The notes beneath the pieces are model-generated. The model searched no databases, was not told the DNA's origin, and saw only the letters and a program-made list of their open reading frames with translations. A stretch of DNA of 64,000 nucleotides from Rheum nobile (lineage: Eukaryota; Streptophyta; Magnoliopsida; Caryophyllales; Polygonaceae), in assembly GCA_027886185.1 (NCBI GenBank), contig WOAB01000563.1, positions 2,542,001 through 2,606,000 of the forward strand, written 5' to 3'. The position numbers and the translations under genes are program-made. Shown here one piece after another: positions 1 to 10,748 of the stretch. Each line of letters starts with the position of its first letter. Position 1 is the first letter of the stretch.

Positions 1-838
1 TGGCTAGCCTCGATTGTTGGAATCTCGTATCTCTTTGGAGAAGACAATTGGTATGTTGTTTCTTTCAATGAAGTTGATTTCTCTTTCTCTCATGTCTAGC
101 TAAATCCTCTTTTCTAAGGTTGGGTGAACCCAATGGTGATTTGATAAGGTTTGATTGGTGGTGTTTGATTGTATGGTTATGTGAATGTGAATTGATTCTA
201 TCATAGGTTGCTTAATGACCTAATTACTTTGTAATTGGGATTTCTAATTAGAATTTGAGACCGACCGGAGATAATGATAATTGGAGATTGATGTTAAATG
301 GATCCCTAGGATAGAACTTGTGGGTTAATTGCGTGACCATCGATTTAACCCCTTGTGGTGCTTGACTATCGATTAGGTTTTTGGATGAGTAGATTCCGCT
401 GAGACCGACCGGAGATGTTGTTTCTACTTGTCCATTGATCTATGTAGAACTTAATGGACCTAAATCGGATTAGCTTTATGCGAAAGTGATTGCTAATCGA
501 ATTTAGGTACATACACTATTGTCTGACCATGAAGTAGTGTTGATATTAGATAGTGAGACCTTCAATTTACATTTGCATTGAAATATAATTAAATTTTGCT
601 TAGAATCTATCGTATCACCATTGTGGGGAGCCTAACCTTGGAAGCCTTTTTCCTTGATTGATAATCTTGTTTTGCTTGATAATTGTTACCATTGAAACCA
701 AACCGAATTGCAACCTTTTCTTGTTTACGACTTAATCTATTAGTTGAATTGACAATTGGTACTACATAGTCCCAGAGTTCGACACCTTGGTACTACAACC
801 GAACCCGTACACTTGCGGGGTAGGATTTGGACCTATCA
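1..838 (+). repeat. E1 5' LTR, 3' portion only
   Basis: Direct repeat of 10907-11744, ending in CTATCA just before the primer site. About 699 bp of this LTR, including the TATA box and U3, lie left of the window. Confidence 0.97.
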
Positions 839-844
839 AGTTTT

Positions 845-862
845 TGGCGCCGTTGCCGGGGA
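845..862 (+). other. E1 primer binding site, tRNA-Asp
   Basis: TGGCGCCGTTGCCGGGGA begins seven bases after the LTR. It is complementary to the 3' end of plant tRNA-Asp (from memory), the usual primer for Athila elements. E5 has the same site and E7 has it with one change. Confidence 0.9.
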
Positions 863-965
863 CTATTGTTAGTATTGGTTGTTACGTGCAACCGATAGAT
901 TAGGTCTCATTTTTGTTTTTGACTTTGTTTCCTTTGTCTTTGGTTTCAGATTTGTTCTCATTCAT

Positions 966-3900
966 ATGCGAAGAGCCCTGAGCGCCGGTGAACTACCACA
1001 CGATCCCGAACCCGAGCGTGCTTTTCACAGAAGAAGAAGAGAGCAAAGAGAAACAAGGACCCGAGCAATGGACGAGGCTGCACAATTGCAACAGCGACAA
1101 CAAGAGTTGTTGCAACAACAACAGCAACAGTTGCAAGAGTTGCAACAACAAGTACTGAATCAGCAACAGGAGATGCAACAGCTGTTGAATGCGCCTCCGC
1201 CAATGACATTGGGTGACTATGTGCTGCCACGTCACCAAGGGCCCACATCTGGTGTGGTCCGACCTCCAGTTGCTGCAAGGAATTTTGAGCTGAAGCCGTC
1301 TTTGATAAATATGGTTCAGCAGAATCAGTTTGGAGGCCTACCGTCTGAGAATCCTCACCTGCATCTCAACACCTTTCTGGAGCTTATGGACACGGTGAAG
1401 ATTCATGATGTCTCTAATGACGCGCTTTATTTGCGCGCCTTCTCATTCTCTTTGAGAGACAGGGCTAAGGCTTGGTTCAAGGCTCTACCTCAGGGCACTA
1501 TCACGACATGGGATGAGTTGGCTAAGGCTTTCCTAACCAAGTACTTCCCCCCAAAGAAGACAGCTGAGATGAGGAATCAGATTAGTTCGTTTCAGATGAA
1601 AGATGGGGAGTCTCTGTATGAAGGTTGGGAGAGATTCAAAGAGCTTTTGTTGCTATGTCCTCACCATGGGCAAGATAAGTGGGTGTTGCTGCACACCTTC
1701 TACAACGCTATGGACAACACTAATAGGATGCTCATTGATGCCTCATCTGGAGGTACAATCATGGATATGCATGTTGATGTGGCTTGGGAGAAGATTGAGA
1801 GCATTGCCCAACACAACCACTACTATAATGATGCTCGATCGACTCCAAGCACTAAGAGGACAGCTGGTCTTTATGAGGTTGATAATGAGGTCTCTCAACA
1901 AGCTAGGATGGAGGCTATGTCTCATGAGATAAAGCAACTAAAGTTGACTATGAATAGAGCTAAGCTGAAGAATGAAGAGAGTCCTGCTCAGGTTGTCTCA
2001 AATGTGGTTTGTCAGTTCTGTGGGGAAGGTGATCACACTATATCAACTTGCCAATTATTTGCTGCACAGGATGAGCCACGAGAGGGAGATGTGAACTACA
2101 TGAACAACTTCAATCGGGGTCCTAGGAATGATCCTTATTCCAACACCTATAACCCCGGTTGGAGGAATCACCCTAACTTCTCCTATGCCAACAACCAAGC
2201 TGCTCAGAGACCGCCTCCTGGTTTTCAACAAAGAGCTCCTCAACCCCAAGGCCAAGAGCGTGCCCAAACGTCTGGAGAGTCCAAGTTTGACTTGATCATG
2301 AAAGAGCTTCAGAACATCAACAAGGTATTGAAGAATCATGATAGCTTGCATGCTCAGTATGCTTTGAACGCTCCTAGGCCCCAAGGTCAACTTCCCGGTC
2401 AAACTGAGGCTAATCCAAAAGGACAAATCAATGCTGTGTCCTTGAGGAGTGGTAAACAACTTGAAGATCCAAAGGTTGTAGATCTCAAGCAAAAGGGCAA
2501 AGCTGCTGAAGAGCCCGAAGAAGTTGTGATCAAAGAGAAGGAGGCTCCATACGTCCCACCTCCACCCTACAAGCCTCCCCTTCCCTTCCCACAGAGGAAG
2601 GCCCAAGCTCAGTTGGATCAACAGTACGGCAAGTTTGTGGAGGTGCTAAAAAAACTCTACATCAACATCCCCTTCACCGATGCTCTCAAGCAAATGCCGT
2701 CTTATGTGAAGTTTTTGAAGGAGATCTTGTCCAACAAAAGGAAGTTGGATGACTGCCAATCAGTTTCTTTGAGTCAGGAGTGCAGTGCTCTAATTCAGAA
2801 TAAGTTGCCTCCTAAGCTTGGAGATCCTGGTAGTTTCAATGTCCCCATGGTGATAGGTGATTGCACCTATGATGCCTTGTGTGATTTGGGGGCTAGTGTG
2901 AGCATCATCCCGCTCTCCATTTGCAAGGACTTGGACTTGGGGGAGCCGAGACCAGTGAGGATGACTTTGTATATGGCTGACAGGTCCGCAACTCGCCCCG
3001 TAGGTATTTTGGAGGACATACCCATCCAGATAGGTAAGTTCTTCATTCCTGTTGACTTCATTGTTTTGGATATTGATGCTAACTCTCCTGTCCCTATTAT
3101 TTTGGGAAGACCCTTCTTAGCTACTGCAGGTGCACTAATTGATGTGAAACAGGGTATTCTTTTCTTTACTATTGGGGATGAGAGAATTGAGTTTAATTTG
3201 TCCAAAGCTATTAAGCGACCTTCTTTTGAGGATGATGTATCCAGGATTGATGTGGTTGCTCATGAAGTTCAAGAGTCCGTGATGTCTCTCATGATTGAGG
3301 ACCCTTCAGAGCGTTACTTGATGAAGAGTGCGACCCAAGCTGAGAATCTGGAGCTACTTGATGATGTGCTCTTTGACTTGGAGTCCACTGAAGAGATGCC
3401 TGAAGCATTTGTTGAAGCCCTTACCAGAGACGGTCCTACTCCTAAGGAGGAGACCAAAGAGGCACCAAAGGTGGAGTTGAAGTCACTTCCATCTAATTTG
3501 AGGTATGAGTTCCTTGGACCCGATTCTACTTATCCGGTGATTGTCAATGCTAGTTTGAGTGATTGTGAAATTGAAAAATTGTTGCATGAACTTAGGTTGC
3601 ATAGAAAAGCCATTGGATATTCTATTGATGATTTGAAAGGAATTAGTCCCTCAATGTGCATGCATAGGATTTTAATGGAAGATGACCATAAACCCTCCAT
3701 TGAGCATCAAAGAAGACTTAATCCTATCATGAAAGAAGTAGTGAAAAAAGAAGTGCTGAAATTGTTAGATGCAGGCATTATTTATCCTATTTCTGATAGT
3801 GCATGGGTTAGTCCTGTTCATGTTGTGCCTAAGAAGGGTGGAATGACTGTGGTGAAAAATGACAAGAATGAATTGATCCCTACTAGGACAGTCACTGGTT

Positions 3901-6308
3901 GGAGAATGTGCATTGACTATAGAAAATTGAACAAGGCCACTAGAAAAGACCATTTTCCACTACCCTTCATAGATCAAATGCTAGAGAGGTTGGCCAAGCA
4001 TTCACACTTTTGTTATTTGGATGGTTATAGTGGATTCTTTCAAATCCCTATTCATCCGGATGACCAAGAAAAAACCACTTTCACATGCCCCTATGGCACA
4101 TTTGCCTATAGGAGAATGCCATTTGGTTTGTGTAATGCTCCGGGCACCTTTCAAAGATGCATGATGGCTATTTTTTCTGATTTGATTGAGGATATCATGG
4201 AGGTTTTCATGGATGATTTCTCCGTGTATGGTACTTCTTTTGATGCTTGCTTGTCTAACTTGTCTCGAGTTTTACAGCGGTGTGAGGAAGTTAACCTTGT
4301 ATTGAATTGGGAAAAGTGTCATTTCATGGTAAGTGAAGGTATTATGCTAGGGCATTTGGTTTCTAACCGCGGGATTGAGGTTGACAAGGCCAAGATTGAG
4401 ATCATAGAGAAGATGCCACCTCCAACCTCGGTCAAGGGCATAAGAAGTTTTCTAGGACATGCCGGGTTCTATAGGAGGTTCATTCAGGATTTTTCAAAAA
4501 TCTCCAAACCTCTTACTAACTTGCTCTTGAAGGCTGCCTCCTTTGAATTTTCGAAGGAGTGTCTGGATGCTTTTTGCAGGTTAAAGGAGGCCTTGATTTC
4601 AGCACCTATTATACAACCCCCCGATTGGAACCTTCCATTTGAGCTCATGTGTGATGCCAGCGACTATGCTGTAGGGGCTGTTCTGGGACAAAGGAAGGAC
4701 AAGAAGCTACATGCTATCTACTATGCTAGTAGAACTCTTGATGAGGCCCAAGTGAATTATGCCACGACTGAGAAAGAGTTGCTTGCTATTGTCTTCGCCT
4801 TTGAGAAGTTCAGATCTTATTTGGTGGGTGCCAAAGTCATTGTCTATACCGATCATGCTGCAATCAGGTATCTCTTGAGTAAGAAGGAGGCCAAGCCTAG
4901 ACTGATCCGATGGATTCTTCTTCTTCAAGAGTTTGACTTAGAGATTAAAGACAAAAAGGGCACCGAGAATTTGGTTGCTGATCATTTATCTAGGTTGACT
5001 CAAGAGCAATTGGAGTGCACAAAAGAAGAGCCACCTATTGATGATTCATTTCCTGATGATCACCTTTTCAGGATTGCTAATGAAGTCTTGACTCTTGCAA
5101 ATTCAAGAATGCCGTGGTATGCTGATTTTGTCAACTACTTGGTTTGCAACGAGTTGCCTCCTAAGCTCTCATTCCAACAGAAGAAGAAATTCTTGTCTGA
5201 TGTTCGGCATTATTTTTGGGATGAGCCCTTGCTTTTCAAGAGGTGTGCTGATGGAGTTATTAGAAGATGTGTTCCTGAGGAGGAGGTAGAGAGTGTCATC
5301 ACTCATTGTCATTCTCTACCATGTGGAGGACATGCTGGGTCCTCAAAGACTACTACGAAGATTCTGAATTCAGCCCTCTATTGGCCTTCTATGTTCAAGG
5401 ATGTGCACCGTTTCATTGCTTCATGTGATGCATGTCAACGTACGGGGAACATCTCAAGGAGGAACGAAATGCCTCTTAACAACATTCAGGAGGTTGAGAT
5501 CTTTGATGTATGGGGAATAGATTTCATGGGACCTTTTCCGCCGTCATGCTCTAACAAGTATATTCTTGTGGCGGTGGATTATGTGTCCAAGTGGGTGGAA
5601 GCCATTGCCTCACCGACTAATGATTCAAGAGTGGTGTCTAAGTTCTTTAACAAGGTGATCTTTCCAAGGTTTGGGACTCCAAGAGTTGTGATAAGTGATG
5701 GAGGATCCCACTTTATTGAGAAGAAGTTTGAGGCTTTGCTGAAGAAGTATGGGGTTACGCACCGGGTTGCAACTCCATATCATCCTCAAACTAGTGGACA
5801 AGTGGAGGTCTCTAACCGAGAGATCAAGGCTATCTTAGAGAAGACCGTATCCCGATCCCGGAAAGATTGGGCGATGAAGCTTGATGACGCTCTTTGGGCT
5901 TATAGGACAGCATTCAAGACTCCCATTGGCACAACTCCTTACCGACTGATTTATGGGAAGTCTTGTCATCTACCGGTGGAACTTGAACACAAAGCGTATT
6001 GGGCAATCAAATTGTTCAACTACGACATGAAGGAAGCCGGTGAGAAAAGGATGCTGCAATTACAAGAGCTTGAGGAGTTGAGATTAGATGCTTATGAGAA
6101 TGCCCGGATTTATAAGGAGAGAACTAAGAGGTGGCATGACAAGCACATTCTCCCTAGAGAATTTCATGAAGGCGATCTCGTCTTGTTATACAACTCTAGG
6201 TTGAGACTTTTTCCGGGAAAGCTGAAATCCCGATGGTATGGTCCGTTCCAAGTACGGAAGGTGTACCCTCACGGTGCAATTGAGATATGGAGTGAAGAAA
6301 CGGGATAA
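966..6308 (+). CDS. E1 Gag-Pol polyprotein, intact
   Basis: 1,780 residues from the first ATG; the frame is open from 879 without an earlier ATG. It makes the particle protein and enzymes that copy and insert the element. Domains in order: Gln-rich coiled N-terminus (about 35-75); retrotransposon Gag domain (about 155-270); CX2CX4HX4C zinc knuckle (348-361); aspartic protease with DLGAS near 639; reverse transcriptase (about 935-1140) with FMDD near 1080; RNase H (about 1218-1331); integrase with an HHCC zinc finger (about 1446-1491) and a DD(35)E triad at D1519, D1578 and E1614. DLGAS and FMDD replace the commoner D-T/S-G and YVDD and recur in the other Athila copies here. There is no stop or frameshift between gag and pol, so the enzymes must be released by proteolysis. 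All key residues are present, so this copy could be functional. Confidence 0.95.
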   Translation: MRRALSAGELPHDPEPERAFHRRRREQRETRTRAMDEAAQLQQRQQELLQQQQQQLQELQQQVLNQQQEMQQLLNAPPPMTLGDYVLPRHQGPTSGVVRPPVAARNFELKPSLINMVQQNQFGGLPSENPHLHLNTFLELMDTVKIHDVSNDALYLRAFSFSLRDRAKAWFKALPQGTITTWDELAKAFLTKYFPPKKTAEMRNQISSFQMKDGESLYEGWERFKELLLLCPHHGQDKWVLLHTFYNAMDNTNRMLIDASSGGTIMDMHVDVAWEKIESIAQHNHYYNDARSTPSTKRTAGLYEVDNEVSQQARMEAMSHEIKQLKLTMNRAKLKNEESPAQVVSNVVCQFCGEGDHTISTCQLFAAQDEPREGDVNYMNNFNRGPRNDPYSNTYNPGWRNHPNFSYANNQAAQRPPPGFQQRAPQPQGQERAQTSGESKFDLIMKELQNINKVLKNHDSLHAQYALNAPRPQGQLPGQTEANPKGQINAVSLRSGKQLEDPKVVDLKQKGKAAEEPEEVVIKEKEAPYVPPPPYKPPLPFPQRKAQAQLDQQYGKFVEVLKKLYINIPFTDALKQMPSYVKFLKEILSNKRKLDDCQSVSLSQECSALIQNKLPPKLGDPGSFNVPMVIGDCTYDALCDLGASVSIIPLSICKDLDLGEPRPVRMTLYMADRSATRPVGILEDIPIQIGKFFIPVDFIVLDIDANSPVPIILGRPFLATAGALIDVKQGILFFTIGDERIEFNLSKAIKRPSFEDDVSRIDVVAHEVQESVMSLMIEDPSERYLMKSATQAENLELLDDVLFDLESTEEMPEAFVEALTRDGPTPKEETKEAPKVELKSLPSNLRYEFLGPDSTYPVIVNASLSDCEIEKLLHELRLHRKAIGYSIDDLKGISPSMCMHRILMEDDHKPSIEHQRRLNPIMKEVVKKEVLKLLDAGIIYPISDSAWVSPVHVVPKKGGMTVVKNDKNELIPTRTVTGWRMCIDYRKLNKATRKDHFPLPFIDQMLERLAKHSHFCYLDGYSGFFQIPIHPDDQEKTTFTCPYGTFAYRRMPFGLCNAPGTFQRCMMAIFSDLIEDIMEVFMDDFSVYGTSFDACLSNLSRVLQRCEEVNLVLNWEKCHFMVSEGIMLGHLVSNRGIEVDKAKIEIIEKMPPPTSVKGIRSFLGHAGFYRRFIQDFSKISKPLTNLLLKAASFEFSKECLDAFCRLKEALISAPIIQPPDWNLPFELMCDASDYAVGAVLGQRKDKKLHAIYYASRTLDEAQVNYATTEKELLAIVFAFEKFRSYLVGAKVIVYTDHAAIRYLLSKKEAKPRLIRWILLLQEFDLEIKDKKGTENLVADHLSRLTQEQLECTKEEPPIDDSFPDDHLFRIANEVLTLANSRMPWYADFVNYLVCNELPPKLSFQQKKKFLSDVRHYFWDEPLLFKRCADGVIRRCVPEEEVESVITHCHSLPCGGHAGSSKTTTKILNSALYWPSMFKDVHRFIASCDACQRTGNISRRNEMPLNNIQEVEIFDVWGIDFMGPFPPSCSNKYILVAVDYVSKWVEAIASPTNDSRVVSKFFNKVIFPRFGTPRVVISDGGSHFIEKKFEALLKKYGVTHRVATPYHPQTSGQVEVSNREIKAILEKTVSRSRKDWAMKLDDALWAYRTAFKTPIGTTPYRLIYGKSCHLPVELEHKAYWAIKLFNYDMKEAGEKRMLQLQELEELRLDAYENARIYKERTKRWHDKHILPREFHEGDLVLLYNSRLRLFPGKLKSRWYGPFQVRKVYPHGAIEIWSEETG

Positions 6309-7530
6309 TTCAAGGTGAACGGGCAGCGGCTCAAGAAGTACATCGCGGGTGCCCCGATCAAGATGACCGTTTCCGTCCTCCTTCTCGATCCGGTCCCTTG
6401 AGAGTCGACGAAAGGTCAAGCTAATGACCGTAAACAAGCGCTGGATGGGAGGCAACCCATCAGGTACGTTTTCTTCCCTTCTTTCTTCTTTCTTTATGCC
6501 TCTCAACTGAGTGTGATCCGACCTTGACCCGACCGGGTTTCAGCCCGGGTTACGCCCAGTTATCTCTTTCTCTCTCTCAAAAAAAAAAAAAAAAAAAAAA
6601 AGAAAAAAAAGAAAAAAAAAAAAGAGTGTGGGTTAACTGAACGTAACCCGGCCTCGACCCGACCGGGTTTCAGCCCGGGTTACGCCCAGACTTTAACTCC
6701 CCTTTTATTCCCAACCCCGACCGGGTACCACACCCAAACCTTTCTTCTCTCTCTTTCTCCTCTCGTCTCTCGCGTCTCCCTCTCGCTCGCACCAGCCACC
6801 GCTCCTCCCGCGCACCCACCGGCGAGCCACCGAGCCACCGCCTAGCGCCTTGCACCGCGTCCACCGCTCCTTCCTCCCCTCCTTCGTTTACCCTCTATCC
6901 ATCCTTAAGCACTCAAGGTATAATTTCTAACCCTCAATCTAGTTTACACTATTGGATTTTGGGTATATGGATGTTTGTCTTGTTGATTTGGATGCTAGAT
7001 AATTCGGATTTGGTGAATATTTGGGCATAATTTCGAGCTTGTTGTTTCCCTAACATTGTTAGGTTAATTTCTAGGTTTGGAGAATTGCTTGAATTGGGTG
7101 ATTATTTGGGTCAAATTTCCGAGCTTGAAGATTTCCTAGCAATGTTAGATTGTGTTCAAGTGTTGTTAATTTGAGGGTGAAATTTCATTTTGCAATTGCT
7201 TGTGGTTGGTGGTTTGGGTGACTTCTTGTGGTGTACTCTTGGTTTGTTCTTGATACTATGTGATCCTTGATGGGTGGTTGATTCATGCGTTTGCGTTTCT
7301 TGTGCTCGAGTTGTTGCTTGTTCTTGCTAGCATACACTCTTTGTTACTTAGTGGCTCGTGTCACTTCTTGTGCTATGCTTGTGAATGTGCATATAAACTA
7401 GTTGGGAATAAGCATGTTTGCCCCTTTGTGCTGAAATTGTGGATCGTTCTTGCCGGAACGATAATTATGTGGGTATGCATTACCTTGGTTTTGCGTGTTC
7501 TTTTGTGTGTGTGGGAACTCAGAAACCACA
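6309..7530 (+). other. E1 leader between pol and ORF2, with a likely intron
   Basis: Non-coding. A TGGG-AGGCAA-CCCA motif (6446-6459) follows pol, and a good splice donor (CAG/GTACGT, GT at 6463) follows the motif. A block of about 56 bp rich in CCGGG occurs twice (6504-6559 and 6634-6689), separated by a CT run and a poly-A tract. The block resembles the repeats in E1's own U3. A CT-rich, GC-rich stretch (about 6690-6917) looks like a plant 5' untranslated leader. It ends at donor AAG/GTATAA (GT at 6918), followed by about 600 T-rich bases and an acceptor at 7521-7522, nine bases before the ORF2 start codon. I infer a spliced or internally initiated ORF2 transcript. Confidence 0.6.
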
Positions 7531-8814
7531 ATGTCTTCCAAAAGACAACGGCCAGCAGCTGCGAGTTCTTCTAGGTCCCGCGCCAACCCTCGGGGGGGCG
7601 CGGACGCCGCTGCTAACGCGATGGGAATTATCTTCGCTTCTGATGATCACCGCACAGAGTTCCGAAAGATTAAGGATCGACCGTTCATGCCCACGCGCTT
7701 CTTGGACTTTCAGCTGCTCACCAATCTCGGGCTTGCTGAGGACGTTGAGTGGTTAGCAGCACAGCTAGGGTGGCAACAATTCTTACACTTTAACCAGCCC
7801 ACCTACCAGCACCTCACTCTGGAGTTCTTGAGTAGTGTGGAGTATGACCTCATCAACGGAGACCACCGCGATGAGGGGCTTTGCACGTTCCGGCTGGGGA
7901 ATGTCGCCAGGGCTCTCACCCTGGCCGAAGTGAGCACCATCTTCGGCTTTCCCGTTGCTAGTCGAGAGGCGCCTCGCGCTGAGTGCCGGGTTCACTTCTG
8001 TGACTATTCCGGCTTTTGGAGGGAGATTGCGGCCTCTAGATGGTATGACCCCGCCAAGACCAAGGCCTCTTGGATCACCAATCCGGCCATCCGCCTATTC
8101 CACAGGTTCATGGCGCACACCATCTTTGGGCGCGGTTCGGGATCTGAGAACAGCGCCTCCAAGAACGAGATGATTGTCCTTTGCGCTGCTCTGAACACCC
8201 ACGAGATCAACTCTGCTGGATTTTTGATGGGTCACTTGCGCTTCGTGGGTCATAAGCCCACCGGGACCATTGCTATTGGGGGGCTCGTGACTGCCTTGGC
8301 TCAGCATTTTGGCATTCCCTTGGCGGGACGCCCCGACTATCAGCCCTCCTGCGCCATTGATTCCTCCACGCTCGCAAGTATGCGGGTGGCGGTCCAGCGC
8401 GGTTCCTCTTGGCATTGGGTGCTCCCAACGCCCGACGGGGACTCGCGGCTCCTACGACTCCCCAATCCAGCGCGAGTTTCCCTTCGGGTTCGGGCCAACT
8501 GGAATGTGCGCCCTCTACCGTCGGACCCTCCTCACTCCGGCAAAAAGAAATCTAGGGCCGCCCCTATGGAAGAAGAAGAGCTCGAGGAAGACGAAGATGA
8601 CGATGAGGGTGCGGCTGAAGCGTCCGGTTCCGCTTCTGGGCGCTCCCAGCCCCTCGATACAATCCAATCCATGCTAAGGGCCCTGAACCAGAATGTGACG
8701 GGCGGATTTTCTGCGGTCAACTCCCGCCTGGACACTATCCATGATGAGGTCCACCAATTGCGTGATGAGTTTCATAGCTGGCGCTCCCCCAGAGACCAAC
8801 CCCCACAAGAGTAG
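7531..8814 (+). CDS. E1 ORF2: Athila-type 3' ORF protein, function unknown
   Basis: 427 residues. The start is the first ATG after a likely splice acceptor (AG at 7521-7522). The N-terminus is basic and Ser/Ala-rich. A globular middle (about 35-300) resembles the ATHILA ORF-1 / putative plant transposon protein families, as recalled. An acidic Glu/Asp run lies at about 350-362, followed by a C-terminal stretch with heptad-like Leu/Ile/Val spacing that may be a coiled coil. The position matches the ORF called env-like in some Athila elements. I see no signal peptide or membrane segment, so I do not call it an envelope protein. E7 has a related ORF in the same position, which argues that it matters to the element. 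Confidence 0.85.
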   Translation: MSSKRQRPAAASSSRSRANPRGGADAAANAMGIIFASDDHRTEFRKIKDRPFMPTRFLDFQLLTNLGLAEDVEWLAAQLGWQQFLHFNQPTYQHLTLEFLSSVEYDLINGDHRDEGLCTFRLGNVARALTLAEVSTIFGFPVASREAPRAECRVHFCDYSGFWREIAASRWYDPAKTKASWITNPAIRLFHRFMAHTIFGRGSGSENSASKNEMIVLCAALNTHEINSAGFLMGHLRFVGHKPTGTIAIGGLVTALAQHFGIPLAGRPDYQPSCAIDSSTLASMRVAVQRGSSWHWVLPTPDGDSRLLRLPNPARVSLRVRANWNVRPLPSDPPHSGKKKSRAAPMEEEELEEDEDDDEGAAEASGSASGRSQPLDTIQSMLRALNQNVTGGFSAVNSRLDTIHDEVHQLRDEFHSWRSPRDQPPQE

Positions 8815-9609
8815 ACTCCTCCTCATCCCTTGTACAGTGGTCGAATAATTGTGAGTACTCCTTTTTCCTTACGCTTTATTTTCTACATTGGGGACAATGT
8901 CGGATTTAAGCTTGGGGGCGGGGTGTATTTTCATCTTGCATTGCATATAGTTTGCATGATTAGTTGCATTTTTGTTTGCATTCGCATTTTATTTTATTTT
9001 ATTTCATTTTATTTTATTTTGTGTTAGTAGCACTTTCTCCCTGCTCGATCCTTTGTAAGTTCTTGTAACGGTGCATGTACCATGAGTCCTCTTAATATGC
9101 CTTGGCTGTTGATATTGAAATTGCATGTGGACTTTGACTAAGATATGTTAGAACCGACACTCTAGACAAAAATGTCCTGGTGAGCTTTGTGGCCTTTCTT
9201 GGACTACTTTTGCAAAAGTCCTCTCGTTTTCTTCATGTGTGTGAACTCTCTTTGTGTGCTAACTCTAGAACTTGCATTAATATCTTCTTTGAGGCCACAC
9301 TCACGACTTATGTACATGACATTAAAAGGATTGAGGCATTGTTTTTATTAACCTTTTTCATCCTTGGCCACCCTATTTATGTATCCTTTGCTTGAAGCCC
9401 ATTGTGCCTCATTGCCTATTCTTTGGAAGCTCCACAAAAGCATACCGAGCCTAAAAGTTCATCCTTCCCATCCGGGGATTAGGATAGTTAAATTGTTGTT
9501 GCTAGAGTGGAAGTCAAGCTTGGGGGAGGTTATATCATGGTGGTTAGAAATGTGCAAAAATTTGTATGCTGTCTCCTTTCCTTGTTCTCTATTGTGATGC
9601 TTCTCCTTC

Positions 9610-9643
<34 letters not shown>

Positions 9644-10207
9644 ACTGAAAAGAAGAAGAAGCAATTAAATAAAAGGGATTAGACACTATATATCATATGT
9701 AAGGGTTAAGTTGTATGGGTTTGAAGGTTAAAATTCATTGTATGGGTTATTTTTGCTTGGCGTTGTCTTGGTAAGATCCTCTTCCCCGGATTTAGCTCCT
9801 CATGGCCTAAATATCCCTATGCCCTATGTTATACCTTGGCCCCATTACAACCTTCGAAAAGCCCTCATGATTTTTGTTGTGTGCATGGTCTTTAGTGGTG
9901 GAGATTAAGAACACTGTTGCAAGCTTATGGTAGTTTAGCATTCAAAGTTGAGAATTAATATTGAGTGGAAACACATGCCTAAACACATGAGTGTGAGTGA
10001 CTTTGGTCCTGGTGAGGTCTTGAGTGAAGGAACTGATTGTACTCTTGTCATTGATTGAGAAGCATGCTATGACGGACTTTGTCATTTGTTTGGCCTTTCA
10101 TGGTTATTGGTCATATGTCTTTTGGATAGAAACAGCTTTTGCATATTTTGTGTACTCATTGTCATGTACTTGCTTGAGGACAAGCAAGGTTCAAGCTTGG
10201 GAGATTT
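8815..10207 (+). other. E1 3' non-coding region with repeated hairpin/polypurine modules
   Basis: I see no gene. Module 1: hairpin ACATTG-GGGA-CAATGT (8885-8900), then a purine run TTAAGCTTGGGGG beginning at 8906. A second G-run, CAAGCTTGGGGGAGG, starts at 9514 without a hairpin. Module 3: hairpin CTTGCTTG-AGGA-CAAGCAAG (10169-10188), then the terminal polypurine tract CAAGCTTGGGAGA (10192-10204), directly before the LTR. A poly-A tract lies near 9614-9642. The terminal copy is the expected plus-strand primer; the role of the others is unknown. Confidence 0.75.
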
Positions 10208-10553
10208 TGATAGCATGCATTTAGACTAGTTTAGATCACGTTTATTTCCGTCATTGTGGTTTGTTTTGCTCCTTTTCCTTTTAGTTTTATTTGGTTTTAG
10301 TAGGTTAGTAGAGTTCGGGGTCTACTCTTGCGTTTGTCTCATTTCAGGATCTTTTGGAGGCATTTTTGGAGAATGATGGCGTTGATGTGATGATGTTCGA
10401 GTGGATGGCTCGAGGGCGCGGATGATAAGAAGGAGCAGGGACCGAGGCCGATCAAAGAGAGTGTCCGAGCCAAGAACTAAAAAAGGAGACTGAGCCAAAT
10501 CCGGCCATTACCCGGCCGGATCACGCCCCTTCCCTTGGCCAGCACAGCGGCTC

Positions 10554-10748
10554 GTCAACTGAACGTCACCCGGGCCGTGACCCGGCCGGATGACACACCG
10601 GGTCATGTCAACTGAACGTCACCCGGGCCGTGACCCGGCCGGATGACACACCGGATCAGCACCCAGGAATTCGCCCGGATGACACACCGGGTCATGTCAC
10701 CTGAACGTCACCCGGGCCGTGACCCGGCCGGGTTTCAGACCGGGTCGG
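10554..10748 (+). repeat. U3 tandem repeats of E1
   Basis: Three units of about 53 bp; the second and third are separated by a partial unit. Each has AACTGAACGTCACCCGGG (CCTGAACG in unit 3) followed by a GACCCGGCC block. They lie just upstream of the TATA box, where enhancer repeats are common in plant LTRs. A diverged version recurs inside E1 at 6504-6689. Confidence 0.85.

Noticed and set aside
958..1278. Reading frames antisense to E1 gag
   Set aside because: They mirror the Gln-rich CAA/CAG repeats of gag and have no independent support.
8532..8735. Ser-rich antisense frame within E1 ORF2
   Set aside because: It is the complement of the Glu/Asp codon run of ORF2.
7531..8814. ORF2 of E1 as an envelope gene
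   Set aside because: There is no signal peptide, no membrane segment and no fusion-like region; only its position resembles env.
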